Assembly (NCBI RefSeq): GCF_020524585.1 | Contig: NZ_JAIVLK010000004.1 | Location: 1 to 64,000 of the forward strand | Reading direction: 5' to 3' | Length of the DNA stretch: 64,000 nucleotides | Origin: Celeribacter naphthalenivorans | GTDB lineage: Bacteria; Pseudomonadota; Alphaproteobacteria; Rhodobacterales; Rhodobacteraceae | In this document: positions 8,249 through 16,710 of the stretch, piece after piece | How the letters are laid out: every line of letters starts with the position of its first letter | How positions within the stretch are numbered: position 1 is the stretch's first letter | The notes under the pieces: model-generated | Database searches by the model: none | Seen by the model: the letters and a program-made list of their open reading frames with translations, nothing else | What the model was told of the DNA's origin: nothing | Program-made: the position numbers and the translations under genes

Positions 8249-9091
8249 TCAAACGGGCTGCACCACGCCCTTTTGATGTTTCACGCGGTACTGACGCGGC
8301 GTCATGCCGAACCGCGCGCGGAACAGGCGGTGAAAATGGCTCATGTTGTGAATGCCGATCTCATCTGCGATTTCCGACAGAGAATCCGGCGTGCCCTTGA
8401 GCTGACGCGCGGCGAACTCCATGCGCAGCGTGTTGATGTAATCCGAGGGCGTTTGGTGCAGATGCATTTGCATGGTGCGGGCGACATGGGCATGGGCCTT
8501 GCCGCATTGCGCCACAAGTCCCGAAGCGCCTTCGCGGAACACCGACGGATCTTCGGCACGGATCAAGGCGTCGCTCAGCCACGTGGGCATGGCGGCGTTT
8601 TCATCGCGGGCCTCTGACAACAGTTCGGCCACCAGCGGCAAGAGAAAGGCCTCGAGATAAAGCGAGCTGCGCGGCGCGGCTTCAAGCGCCTTGGCTGCGG
8701 TAGACAGTCGCGACAAATGGCGCATGTCGCGGTGGATTTGCACGGGAAGCGACCCGGGGGCCGGAAAATAGGGCGCCAGTTCCGGGAAGCGGTCGGTCAA
8801 TTCCCTGATCCGTTTGCGCTTGAGGATGATGTTGACGATATGGCTCTCGTCGCCGACGCCTTGTAGCGCATGGGGATACCCCGGCGGGAGGAACACCAGA
8901 TCGCCCTCGGTCAACTTCACCTGCGAGGTCTCGGTGACCAGCCGCGCGCGCCCGTTGTGCAACCAGAACAGCTCATAATAATCCTGATCGTGCAGCGCCT
9001 TGGGGCGCGCACGCGACAGGACGGAGCGGGAGAAGTGAAACTGTTCTCCTTGGCTCAAAATGTCTGACTGCTGCAATTGGGTGATATCCAT
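8249..9091 (-). CDS. AraC family transcriptional regulator
   Basis: A 280-residue regulator. An N-terminal cupin-like sensor (about residues 30-90; DQDYYELFWLHNGRARL and LPPGYPHAL) precedes a C-terminal double helix-turn-helix (about 185-275) ending with the family signature SHFHRLFRARFGMTPRQYR. Cupin-AraC regulators usually bind a sugar-type effector and activate a neighbouring operon. It stands 71 bases upstream of deoC on the same strand, so regulation of deoC and the dehydrogenase by deoxyribose or a nucleoside is the simple inference; the effector is not visible from sequence. Confidence 0.86.
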   Translation of the reverse strand: MDITQLQQSDILSQGEQFHFSRSVLSRARPKALHDQDYYELFWLHNGRARLVTETSQVKLTEGDLVFLPPGYPHALQGVGDESHIVNIILKRKRIRELTDRFPELAPYFPAPGSLPVQIHRDMRHLSRLSTAAKALEAAPRSSLYLEAFLLPLVAELLSEARDENAAMPTWLSDALIRAEDPSVFREGASGLVAQCGKAHAHVARTMQMHLHQTPSDYINTLRMEFAARQLKGTPDSLSEIADEIGIHNMSHFHRLFRARFGMTPRQYRVKHQKGVVQPV

Positions 9092-9320
9092 GACGTAAAG
9101 CTAGCACATGTTCGCAGATGATTCGTGACCTTTCCTTTATTTCTGAACAGGAAATCAGGACGGTGGGAGGTTTTGCTGCATTCGCGAGCAAGGCAGGCAA
9201 GAAGTCGCCTGTCGCAGGCCCTGACACCGGCTCATCCGTGCCGAAACAGAGGAAAGGTGACAGGGACGGGCAAACGGGGTAGATGCAGCGCGAAGACTGC
9301 CAGTTTGAGGAATCGCCACC

Positions 9321-10019
9321 ATGTCCAGCCAGAGCTTTGAGCGCTCGATCAAGATCGCCCCTTCCATCCTCGCCGCCGATTTCGCGAATTTCGGCCAAGA
9401 GATCGAAGCCGTCGAAGCCCAGGGTGCCGACTGGATTCACGTCGATGTCATGGACGGGCATTTCGTGCCGAACCTGACCTTTGGCCCGGCGATGTGCCAA
9501 GCGATCCGCCCGCATATCAAAACGGTCATGGATGTGCACCTGATGATCGCGCCTGTCGATCCCTATATCGAGGCCTTCGCAGAGGCTGGCGCCGACATCA
9601 TCACCGCCCATGTCGAGGCGGGCCCGCATATTCACCGCACCATGCAGGCGATCCGTGCCAATGGCGCGAAAGCGGGCGTGGCGCTCAACCCCGGCACCCC
9701 GGCGGAAAGCGTCGAATACCTCTTGGATATGGTCGATCTGATCTGTGTGATGACCGTGAACCCGGGCTTTGGCGGCCAGAAATTCATCCACTCCCAGATC
9801 GAGAAAATCAAACAGCTGCGCGAGATGATCGGCGATCGTCCGATCCACATCGAGATCGACGGCGGTGTGGACCCGAGCACGGCACCTTTGGTGGCGGCTG
9901 CGGGGGCCGACGCGCTGGTCGCGGGCTCCGCGGTGTTCAAGGGCGGCTCTGTCGTGAACCCGATCCCCTACGGCGACAACATCCGCGCCATTCGCGCGGC
10001 TGCCGAGGCGGCGCGCTAA
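9321..10019 (+). CDS. rpe: Ribulose-phosphate 3-epimerase
   Basis: A 232-residue TIM-barrel enzyme that interconverts D-ribulose 5-phosphate and D-xylulose 5-phosphate in the pentose phosphate and Calvin-type pathways. Full-length signatures are present: [10 protein letters not shown] at the N-terminus, [20 protein letters not shown] with a metal-binding histidine, [10 protein letters not shown], and IDGGVDP near the C-terminus. The gene is transcribed divergently from the AraC gene and runs up to the convergent glycan gene 13 bases away. It lies beside the deoxyribose module but need not be co-regulated. Confidence 0.95.
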   Translation: MSSQSFERSIKIAPSILAADFANFGQEIEAVEAQGADWIHVDVMDGHFVPNLTFGPAMCQAIRPHIKTVMDVHLMIAPVDPYIEAFAEAGADIITAHVEAGPHIHRTMQAIRANGAKAGVALNPGTPAESVEYLLDMVDLICVMTVNPGFGGQKFIHSQIEKIKQLREMIGDRPIHIEIDGGVDPSTAPLVAAAGADALVAGSAVFKGGSVVNPIPYGDNIRAIRAAAEAAR

Positions 10020-10032
10020 GCGGGCGAGACGT

Positions 10033-10944
10033 TCACGAGACAGGCTGGAGGAGGGTGATGCCCTCTTCCTGTGCCAAGGCCTCGAGGTCTTCCTCGTAAT
10101 GCGCGGTCAAAACATCGATGGCCTCCGCGTCCCAGCCGGGGATGTCACAGCGCGGCGCCAGAGCCTCTTCGCGTCCATATTTGTCCATGAACGCCAGCAT
10201 GACTCTCTCATATTGAACGGTCGTTTCCGGCGGATGGCTGATCAAATAGGTTTTCAGCCGCTCAAAGCCTTCCTCCACCAACAAAGGTTTCAGCGGCAGG
10301 ATGCGCCCGGACACCGGCACCTCTGGGGGCAGGTGAAACAGGCGCCGCATCACGGTCGGCCAGATCAGCGGCGCGTCCTCTTCGGCCCAGATCAGAAGCG
10401 GCACATTGGGCACGGCTTTGCGCAAGGCCTCGACCGTATCGCGCCAGCGCAGGCCCTCCGGGGCGACATGATCGACAAAGGTGCTCAGCAGACGCGGCGC
10501 GGTGCCCGACGCAAAGCTGTTGCTCATGAAAATCGCCGGATTGATCAACGCCATGCTGATCTGCAACTCCGAGGCGGAAAACAGCTCGGCCACCGCCGCG
10601 ACACGGTCCCCAATGCCGGGATAAAGCGTTTCACCATCCACCGCGTCCCGCAGCGGAGCGGCCCAGCGGTCATCGGCCAGAAACAGATGCTGCGCCCCGG
10701 ATTTGCCCAAGAGCGCGCGGCGCACCTCGTCCTCTTCCTCGACAATCGGCGGCAGGCCATCGAGGCCCTCGAGCATCTTGGAAATCACGCCCCAGGTGTG
10801 ACGCTTGGCGGGGACATGCACGCCATGCGCCTTGAGCGGCGCACGGTTCACGGAGACGGAGCGTTGCAGGTAGCCGTCGGTGGTGAAATGCACCCCGATA
10901 TGCAGCGTCACACGCGGTTTTTCTGTCGCTTTGGCGTCGCTCAA
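10033..10944 (-). CDS. Sulfotransferase-like protein of unknown function (TTG start)
   Basis: A 303-residue protein. Its N-terminus (VTLHIGVHFTTDGYLQRS, then a segment ending GVHVP) follows the pattern of sulfotransferase-fold proteins, where a strand, a TGTT-like loop and a helix open the domain. Here the phosphosulfate-binding loop is degenerate (HFTTDGY), so activity is doubtful. There is no signal peptide. No ATG or GTG fits the junction: the start is taken as TTG at 10944, which overlaps the upstream stop as TTGA. This tight coupling to the two GT2 genes points to the same surface-glycan pathway. The fold call is an inference from the first 40 residues. Confidence 0.6.
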   Translation of the reverse strand: MSDAKATEKPRVTLHIGVHFTTDGYLQRSVSVNRAPLKAHGVHVPAKRHTWGVISKMLEGLDGLPPIVEEEDEVRRALLGKSGAQHLFLADDRWAAPLRDAVDGETLYPGIGDRVAAVAELFSASELQISMALINPAIFMSNSFASGTAPRLLSTFVDHVAPEGLRWRDTVEALRKAVPNVPLLIWAEEDAPLIWPTVMRRLFHLPPEVPVSGRILPLKPLLVEEGFERLKTYLISHPPETTVQYERVMLAFMDKYGREEALAPRCDIPGWDAEAIDVLTAHYEEDLEALAQEEGITLLQPVS

Positions 10945-13166
10945 TGTGCCGTCTCCCCGCGATCCACGGTGAAAAAGAATTTCTCCTCGCCGTCTCGTTC
11001 CAACACTTCGTCGGGCACGCATTCCGGGCCGGTGAGAAACACGTTGGCGCCGAAATGGCGGTGCATGCGGCTGAGTTTTTCCATCCGCAGGCCGGTCAAC
11101 TCAGTATAGAAATTGCTATAGTTTTCCGTCGCCCGCAGCTCCGCAATCTTGTCCTTATGGGCTTTGACACAGGCCTCGTGCAGGGCGCGAATGTCGGGGT
11201 CGGCCAGCAGCCGGTCGAACTCCGCCTGAAGCTTCGGGATCATCCGCTGGATCGAGCGTTCTTCCTCGAAGTTGTTGTTCATGCGGAACCAATAGGCGAG
11301 GCCTTGGTCGCGGTCCACGTGGTTCACCCGGCCCCGGTCGCGTTTCACGAGAAAGCTTTCCGCCGAGCGCACCGCGTAGTGGTTGAGCTGCACCACGTCA
11401 TAGCCATAGGTCGAGGCGTTCGACCGCCAGGCGTTGCGGTATTCGCCCTCCGGCATGGGTTTGGCGGAGCCATTGTACCAGCGGATCTTGTCCCAGATCT
11501 GCGGTTTGAGGCCTTTGGGCCGATGAACGCCCAATTTCTTGAACAGACCGACATTCTTGAACAGAGTTTTGAATCCCCAGGCCTGATGCGGTTTGTTGGC
11601 AAATTCGGGCGCGCAACGAAAGAACTGTTCGATCAAAAACCGGTCTTCGTACTCATGCACATCGTTGTTGCCAAAGAGCCGCCAAGTGCAGGAAATCAGG
11701 TTCGCGTCCGGCACCACATCGAAGAGCGCGGTCATCGTGCCGTCACCCACCTTGATGTCGATGAACTCGTCCACATCCATGGAGATCGCCCAGTCGCTTT
11801 CCATCACGACGGGTTCTTTCTCGGCCTGCTGCAACGCGTGGTGCTGCGGTTTCAATCCGGTGCCGTGAAACTTGTTGTCGCGGTGCTGGACGTAGCCTTT
11901 CTCTTGCAACAGATCGAGGAAGGTGTCGGTGCCGTCCGTGCAATCATTGGTGTAGACCAGAAAACCCTCGATCCCGATCGCGCGGTGATAGGCCAGCCAT
12001 TCGAGGATGAACGGCCCCTCGTTTTTCATGCAGGTCACAATCGCGACCGAATTGTCGCCCTTGGGCGGCTGTTCCACCTCTTCATGCGGCATGAGGATCG
12101 GTTTGTGATCCCATTCCTGCTCCGACATTTTGATCAGCGGCGCATGTTCGATCAGCGAGGCCTTGGGGACGATTTTCGACACAGTGGGCGCGCGGTGGCG
12201 GAGCGCCATAAAGCGGTAAAACGGATAGGCGACCTCCGGCTCGACCCCGCCGATCCGCACCAGACGGAACACGGCCTGATCGTCGAGCGCACTCATCGCG
12301 GCGCACCAACGGCCACGACGTTTCTTGGCGTCGAACTGAATGCAAATGTGATCGGCAAAGCGCACGGGATCGTCGTCCCGCACACGCCACGGATAGCATT
12401 GTTGGCCGACAAGCTGCACCACGCCGCCTTTGGCCCTTTGAGCAAGATCGAACATCGTGCCGCGCGGATCACGGGGGACGAGGTCATAGACCTCGATATT
12501 GGCCACCGCGCGGGCCTCGTTCAGAAAGAGGTGCCGCAGCATCTCATAGATCAACACATCGCCCAAAGGCGCGGACCATGGATCGGGAGTTGGCACCTTC
12601 ATCCGGTCCTTGCCCGGCGCGCCGGGGGTGACGAAAGGGTGGTGCTCAGGCGCGCTGTCGGCCTGTCCCAAGGGCACATCGCAATCGACCAGAAGCACGG
12701 TGAGATCGTCGAAATTTTTCAGGCCGCTTTCCAGCGCTTTGGCAAATGCCTCATCCGTGCCGGGGGCCGCGCGATCCAGAATGACCGCGCCTGTCAGGCC
12801 CTGATGTTTGACGTGATAGCCCAGCCACTCCAGCACCGTTTCCGCCGTCTCGCCATTGCGCGTGGCCAGCGCCACATTGCGCCCGGCCATCAGCGAGGGT
12901 TCTGGTGCCTTGGGGGCGATGTCCATCAATTCGCTGTTGAAAAACGCCTGAATGCCGCCCCCGGGGATGCGCCCGGTGAGCCACGGCGCATCGCCTACAC
13001 TGCGGGTCTCGGCCGCATCCAAAAGCTTTTCGGCCACGATGGGGCTGACCTCGGAGCCTTTGGTGAAAAACAGATGTGCGCCTGCGTCCCCCGTCTGAAC
13101 GGCGGCCAAAAGCACTGCCGGGCCCAGATCGCGCGATTGGATGTGATGTCTGTCAAACTGTGCCAT
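10941..13166 (-). CDS. Two-module glycosyltransferase family 2 protein
   Basis: A 741-residue protein. The C-terminal module (about residues 373-600) is a GT2 domain of the Glyco_tranf_2_4 type: SVAIVTCMKNEGPFILEWLAYH, the metal-binding D464-V-D466 in MDVDEF, and LGVHRPKG, followed by a helical tail with NHYAVRSAESF. The N-terminal module (about 95-300) seems to be a diverged copy: ALATRNGETAE, EWLGYH at 113-118, a PGTDEAF echo of DGTDTF, and a candidate D161-C-D163. No signal peptide or membrane helix is visible, so it probably acts in the cytosol on a lipid- or protein-linked acceptor. It follows the neighbouring GT2 gene by one base and overlaps the next gene. Confidence 0.78.
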   Translation of the reverse strand: MAQFDRHHIQSRDLGPAVLLAAVQTGDAGAHLFFTKGSEVSPIVAEKLLDAAETRSVGDAPWLTGRIPGGGIQAFFNSELMDIAPKAPEPSLMAGRNVALATRNGETAETVLEWLGYHVKHQGLTGAVILDRAAPGTDEAFAKALESGLKNFDDLTVLLVDCDVPLGQADSAPEHHPFVTPGAPGKDRMKVPTPDPWSAPLGDVLIYEMLRHLFLNEARAVANIEVYDLVPRDPRGTMFDLAQRAKGGVVQLVGQQCYPWRVRDDDPVRFADHICIQFDAKKRRGRWCAAMSALDDQAVFRLVRIGGVEPEVAYPFYRFMALRHRAPTVSKIVPKASLIEHAPLIKMSEQEWDHKPILMPHEEVEQPPKGDNSVAIVTCMKNEGPFILEWLAYHRAIGIEGFLVYTNDCTDGTDTFLDLLQEKGYVQHRDNKFHGTGLKPQHHALQQAEKEPVVMESDWAISMDVDEFIDIKVGDGTMTALFDVVPDANLISCTWRLFGNNDVHEYEDRFLIEQFFRCAPEFANKPHQAWGFKTLFKNVGLFKKLGVHRPKGLKPQIWDKIRWYNGSAKPMPEGEYRNAWRSNASTYGYDVVQLNHYAVRSAESFLVKRDRGRVNHVDRDQGLAYWFRMNNNFEEERSIQRMIPKLQAEFDRLLADPDIRALHEACVKAHKDKIAELRATENYSNFYTELTGLRMEKLSRMHRHFGANVFLTGPECVPDEVLERDGEEKFFFTVDRGETAH

Positions 13167-13167
13167 A

Positions 13168-14193
13168 TCAGGCCTGTCTGTCCTCGGTTCTGTCTTCAGT
13201 CTTCAGCGCCTTGAGACGCGCCAGATGCGCCGCCAATTGGGTTGGGCCGGGGGCGACCGAGCCACCCATGAGCGTCAGTTGCCACATCAATTCGACCACG
13301 TCGCGCCGCAATGTCAGGCGTTTGAGCGCCGCGCGGTGATAGCCCACCGTCTCCGCGTGCAGATCGTCGAACTCCGACAATTCGGCACGGGCTATTGCGG
13401 TGGCCTCTCGCATCGGTGCGATCCGGGTATCCTCAAGGGTGTTAAAATTCCGCTCCGCCCAATAGCCGGCGCCTACGGATTTTTCCATGTGGTTTGGCAG
13501 GCCGCGCTGGGATTTGAGGAGGAATTCCTCGATGGAGCGTGTGGAATAGTGATTGATCCAAGCCTGTTCGCCTTTGGAGGTCAGGCCAAAGAGATTGATC
13601 CGTGATTGCTGCGCGGCGAAATCCGGCGCCATCGGGCGGCCTGCGGCAGTGACCCAGCGCGCCTCTTTGCCTTTCGGACGATGGACGCCGAGACCTTTGA
13701 ACGCTTGCGGCCGGTGCAGGGTTTTGAAGAAATGCGCAAGCGGCAGAGAGACGTCGTCAGGCGCCGCCATGGTAAACCGCTCCGTCACCGGACGTTCGTC
13801 CCAAGTGCCAAGCCCGCTGTTGCCAAACAGATGCCAGCGCAGAGGCATGGCGTCGGCATCCTCGGGCAGAAGGTCCGCCAGAGGCACTTCGAGCACGAGA
13901 TATTCGTCGACATCGAAAAACAGTGCCAGATCAGCCTCTTTGTAGAGCGGGTGCTTAGACAGTTTTTTCATCGCCTGCCATTGCACGGCCTTCTCGCCCT
14001 CGGGCACGAAGGGCAGGTGGCTGACCACCCCCGCAGCGTCCAGCGCATCGAGCAACCGGTCCGTGCCATCCGAACAATCGTGCGAGGCGATGAGGACCTG
14101 CGTAAACCCAGCCGCTTTGTGATGGGCGATCCAATCCAGAAGCCAAGGCCCCTCGTCGCGGATGCATGTGATCGCGAGTGTGTTCAAACCCAA
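13168..14193 (-). CDS. Glycosyltransferase family 2 protein
   Basis: A 341-residue GT2 protein (Glyco_tranf_2_4 type). The nucleotide-sugar fold starts at residue 3 (TLAITCIRDEGPWLLDWIAHH), the metal-binding D94-V-D96 lies in FDVDEY, and LGVHRPKG and INHYSTRSIEEFLLKSQRG follow. The last two motifs are shared almost word for word with the 741-residue neighbour, so the pair arose by duplication. It is the first gene of a three-gene minus-strand operon. No membrane segment is seen. Donor sugar and acceptor are unknown; the cluster suggests exopolysaccharide, capsule or protein glycosylation. Confidence 0.82.
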   Translation of the reverse strand: MGLNTLAITCIRDEGPWLLDWIAHHKAAGFTQVLIASHDCSDGTDRLLDALDAAGVVSHLPFVPEGEKAVQWQAMKKLSKHPLYKEADLALFFDVDEYLVLEVPLADLLPEDADAMPLRWHLFGNSGLGTWDERPVTERFTMAAPDDVSLPLAHFFKTLHRPQAFKGLGVHRPKGKEARWVTAAGRPMAPDFAAQQSRINLFGLTSKGEQAWINHYSTRSIEEFLLKSQRGLPNHMEKSVGAGYWAERNFNTLEDTRIAPMREATAIARAELSEFDDLHAETVGYHRAALKRLTLRRDVVELMWQLTLMGGSVAPGPTQLAAHLARLKALKTEDRTEDRQA

Positions 14194-14399
14194 CCTGTCC
14201 TCATACGCGTCTCAAACGGCCTTCGCGCTTGATTTCGTTGCAAAAGGGGTCTCACATGGCCCAGTATGAGTCAAGTTTGCCGCGCCGTCTCTCATGGCCT
14301 TTTGGTTGCGGGTCGGGTAACGATCCGGGCCAGAATGGCAGGCGTCAGGCTGAGATTAAAAGATGCTGAGAGTAAGAGATAGAGCAGGTATCAGGCGAA

Positions 14400-15404
14400 A
14401 TGGATAAACTACCCGAGATCGCGTCGCTTTGGATCGGCGGCAAGTTGAGCTGGCTGGAACAGCTTTGCCTGAAAAGCTTTGCCGATCAGGGCCATCACAT
14501 CACGCTCTATTCCTACGAGCCGATCCCCAATGTGCCGCCGGGGGTTCATGTGGCCGACGCCGCCGAGATCTACCCCGGCGAGCCAATGCTGCGCCACGCG
14601 CGGACCGGCAGCCCCGCGATCCATGCCGATATATGGCGGCTCAACCTGTTGAAGAAGACCGACAAGATTTGGGTCGATGCGGATATGTATTGCTACAAAC
14701 CCTTCGACTACAGCTCGCCTTATGTCTTTGGCTGGGAAAAGCCGGGGTTGGTGTGCAACGCGGTTCTGGGCCTGCCGTCGGACAGCAAAACTTTGAACGG
14801 CTTGTTGGAGTTCTTTGAGGACGAATATGCCATCGCGCCCTGGCTCAAACCCGAACAGATCGCCGAGCTTGAGGCCGAACGCGACGCGGGCACGCCGGTG
14901 CATATGACCGAGCAAACCTGGGGCTTTACCGGGCCGTCCTCCGTCACGCATTTCCTGATCGAGACCGGAGAGATCGAACACGCGCAGCCCGAACCCGCCT
15001 TTTATCCGGTGAGTTTCAAGGAGCGAAACCACCTGATCATCAGCCGTTTCAAACCCGAAGAGCGGTTCACGGAGGACACGCGCGGCGTGCATTTCTGGGC
15101 GCGTCGGATGAAGCCGCGTCTGGAGGAAAAAGAAAACAACACGCCGCGGCGCGGGTCCTTCATGGATGAGCTGATCAAGAAACATGCCATCGATCCGGCG
15201 GCGGCGCCGATTCCGGCCAAAAAACCCAATGCGAACGCCAAGGCCCCGGTGGACGACCCGGCGTTTCAGGCGCAGATCGGGTTGGAGGCGCTGAAGGGCG
15301 AGCTGTCGATGGACAAGATTTGCCGCGAGTTTCTGGTGGACAAGAAATTCGTGCGTGAGTGCCGCGAAGTGATCGAACAAAAGGCGGCCACGCTGTTCGA
15401 GTGA
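14400..15404 (+). CDS. DXD-motif glycosyltransferase with an IS3 OrfA-like C-terminal tail
   Basis: A 334-residue protein. Residues 1-265 are a glycosyltransferase of the sugar-binding DXD type (Gly_transf_sug): SLWIGGKLSWLEQLCLKSF, HADIWRLNLL, and the metal-binding D93-A-D95 in WVDADMY. A proline/alanine-rich linker (about 265-288) leads to a 46-residue tail (289-334) with LEALKGELSMDKICREF and a helical end. It matches the first helix-turn-helix of IS3-family OrfA transposases, which commonly read LEALKGEKT followed by LA-E-GV. No inverted repeats or other transposase remains are nearby. The gene is divergent from the GT2 operon and convergent with the AbrB gene. Donor and acceptor unknown. 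Confidence 0.75.
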   Translation: MDKLPEIASLWIGGKLSWLEQLCLKSFADQGHHITLYSYEPIPNVPPGVHVADAAEIYPGEPMLRHARTGSPAIHADIWRLNLLKKTDKIWVDADMYCYKPFDYSSPYVFGWEKPGLVCNAVLGLPSDSKTLNGLLEFFEDEYAIAPWLKPEQIAELEAERDAGTPVHMTEQTWGFTGPSSVTHFLIETGEIEHAQPEPAFYPVSFKERNHLIISRFKPEERFTEDTRGVHFWARRMKPRLEEKENNTPRRGSFMDELIKKHAIDPAAAPIPAKKPNANAKAPVDDPAFQAQIGLEALKGELSMDKICREFLVDKKFVRECREVIEQKAATLFE

Positions 15405-15415
15405 GGGAAAACGCT

Positions 15416-16507
15416 TTAGTATTTGAGCCGCTCTGCCAATCGGGTCAGCAAAGAGGGGGCGACGGCCACGAGGATCACGATCCGCACGAGGTGGTGGATC
15501 GAGATATAGGCCACCTCCGCATGCATCGCCAAAGCCACCAGAGACATCTCTGTCAGCCCGCCGGGCGCATAGGCCAGAAGCACCTGTTCGACGGTCTGGC
15601 CGAACATGCCGTGCAACAGCACCGCAAAGCCCAGAGACAGCCCCATGGTGATCAGGGTGCCGCCCAGCGTGAGCAACAGGGTTTCGCCCACCAATTTGGG
15701 TTTGGCGCCACGAAAGCGACAGCCCATGGTGGTGCCCAGCACAATCTGCGCGATGATCACCAGAAGGCCCGGAGGCGAGGAATGCGTCAGCCCCGCCATA
15801 TGCACCACGCCTGACAACAGCATCGGCCCCAAAAGCCCCGGCGCGGGGAATTTGAGCTTGGTCCCGATCCAATTGCCCAGAACTGCACAGGCCAAAAGGA
15901 TCGCGCCGCTCATCAGAGTGAGGCTCTCCCCCTCGGCATGAAGCGGCACACCGCGCACCTCATAGCCCAGCACGACGCGAAACCACAAAGCGATGATCGA
16001 GATCGTCACCACGATCCGCCCGGCGTGGGCCAGAATGATCCGCTTTTCATCGCCGCCCAAAGCGCCGCCGATCACCGTCATCTCATTGAGCCCGCCGGGC
16101 ATGGCGGAGAAGAACGCGGTCACCGGATCGAGGCGCCCGATCTTGATGTAGAACGGCACGACCAGAATGGCGGCAAGGACGAGATAGACCGCCAGTCCGG
16201 CCAGCGAGAGGCCCCATTGGCTGAGGTGGTGAAAGGTCTCTGTGTCGAAACCTGACCCCAACATGACGCCGATCACCGGGATCACGAGGGGGCGAAACCG
16301 CCCGGAGGTTTCAAGCGGCGCACCCGCCATGACACAGGCGAAAATCACCAACATCGAGCCAAGCATCCACGGCAAGGGCAGCCCGGCGAGGTAAAACGCG
16401 GTGCCACCCAAAGCGCCGAGGGCCAGCGTCAGAATGTTGCGGGTTGCGCGTGTCTTGTCCGAGGGTGCTGTCAAAATCCGATCCCGAGCCTGTCGTCGCG
16501 TCACCAT
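15416..16507 (-). CDS. AbrB-family (AmoA-like) integral membrane protein
   Basis: A 363-residue polytopic membrane protein with about ten hydrophobic helices arranged as two similar halves: GLPLPWMLGSM early in the first, FPAPGLLGPMLLSG in the second. The repeated MPGG(L/F)NEM and APGGLTEMSL motifs are characteristic of the AbrB family (PF05145), whose members are poorly characterised and sometimes mislabelled ammonia monooxygenases. It is unrelated to the AbrB DNA-binding regulator. The ATG at 16507 is preferred, giving a short basic N-terminus before the first helix; a GTG at 16555 is possible. It ends 11 bases from the convergent glycosyltransferase gene. Confidence 0.83.
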   Translation of the reverse strand: MVTRRQARDRILTAPSDKTRATRNILTLALGALGGTAFYLAGLPLPWMLGSMLVIFACVMAGAPLETSGRFRPLVIPVIGVMLGSGFDTETFHHLSQWGLSLAGLAVYLVLAAILVVPFYIKIGRLDPVTAFFSAMPGGLNEMTVIGGALGGDEKRIILAHAGRIVVTISIIALWFRVVLGYEVRGVPLHAEGESLTLMSGAILLACAVLGNWIGTKLKFPAPGLLGPMLLSGVVHMAGLTHSSPPGLLVIIAQIVLGTTMGCRFRGAKPKLVGETLLLTLGGTLITMGLSLGFAVLLHGMFGQTVEQVLLAYAPGGLTEMSLVALAMHAEVAYISIHHLVRIVILVAVAPSLLTRLAERLKY

Positions 16508-16629
16508 AGCGAGGCTGTGGTCAGGGGCAAGGCGATGGGATTTGGGATTTTGCACATCCCCTGCGCAACGGGGCTTGGGGCTGCCTATGATTTCGGCTTT
16601 GCCTCGCGGTTTTTCGTAGATTTCGGCTC

Positions 16630-16673
16630 GTCACAAAAGTTTTTCAGACCTGTCACAGAAGGGTTTCAGACCC
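16630..16673 (+). promoter_or_regulatory. Tandem 22-base repeat, probable PhoB box of phnC
   Basis: Two adjacent 22-base copies (16630-16651 and 16652-16673) share GTCACA-AAG-TTTCAGACC. Each splits into two 11-base units, the spacing expected for PhoB direct repeats (consensus CTGTCAT with an AT-rich spacer). They lie 38 to 81 bases before the phnC start. The repeat is seen directly; PhoB control is inferred because phosphonate uptake is a standard Pho-regulon function. Confidence 0.6.
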
Positions 16674-16710
16674 TGTGCTTTATCCCCGCCGAACGAGCGA
16701 GGGGACAGAT

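Noticed and set aside
10944-13214. A 756-codon frame opposite the GT2 gene
   Set aside because: Mirror frame of a recognised coding region; no family likeness and strongly biased composition.
14194-14399. Search for insertion-sequence ends near the glycosyltransferase with the transposase-like tail
   Set aside because: No inverted repeats, target duplications or other transposase fragments were seen on either side of the gene.
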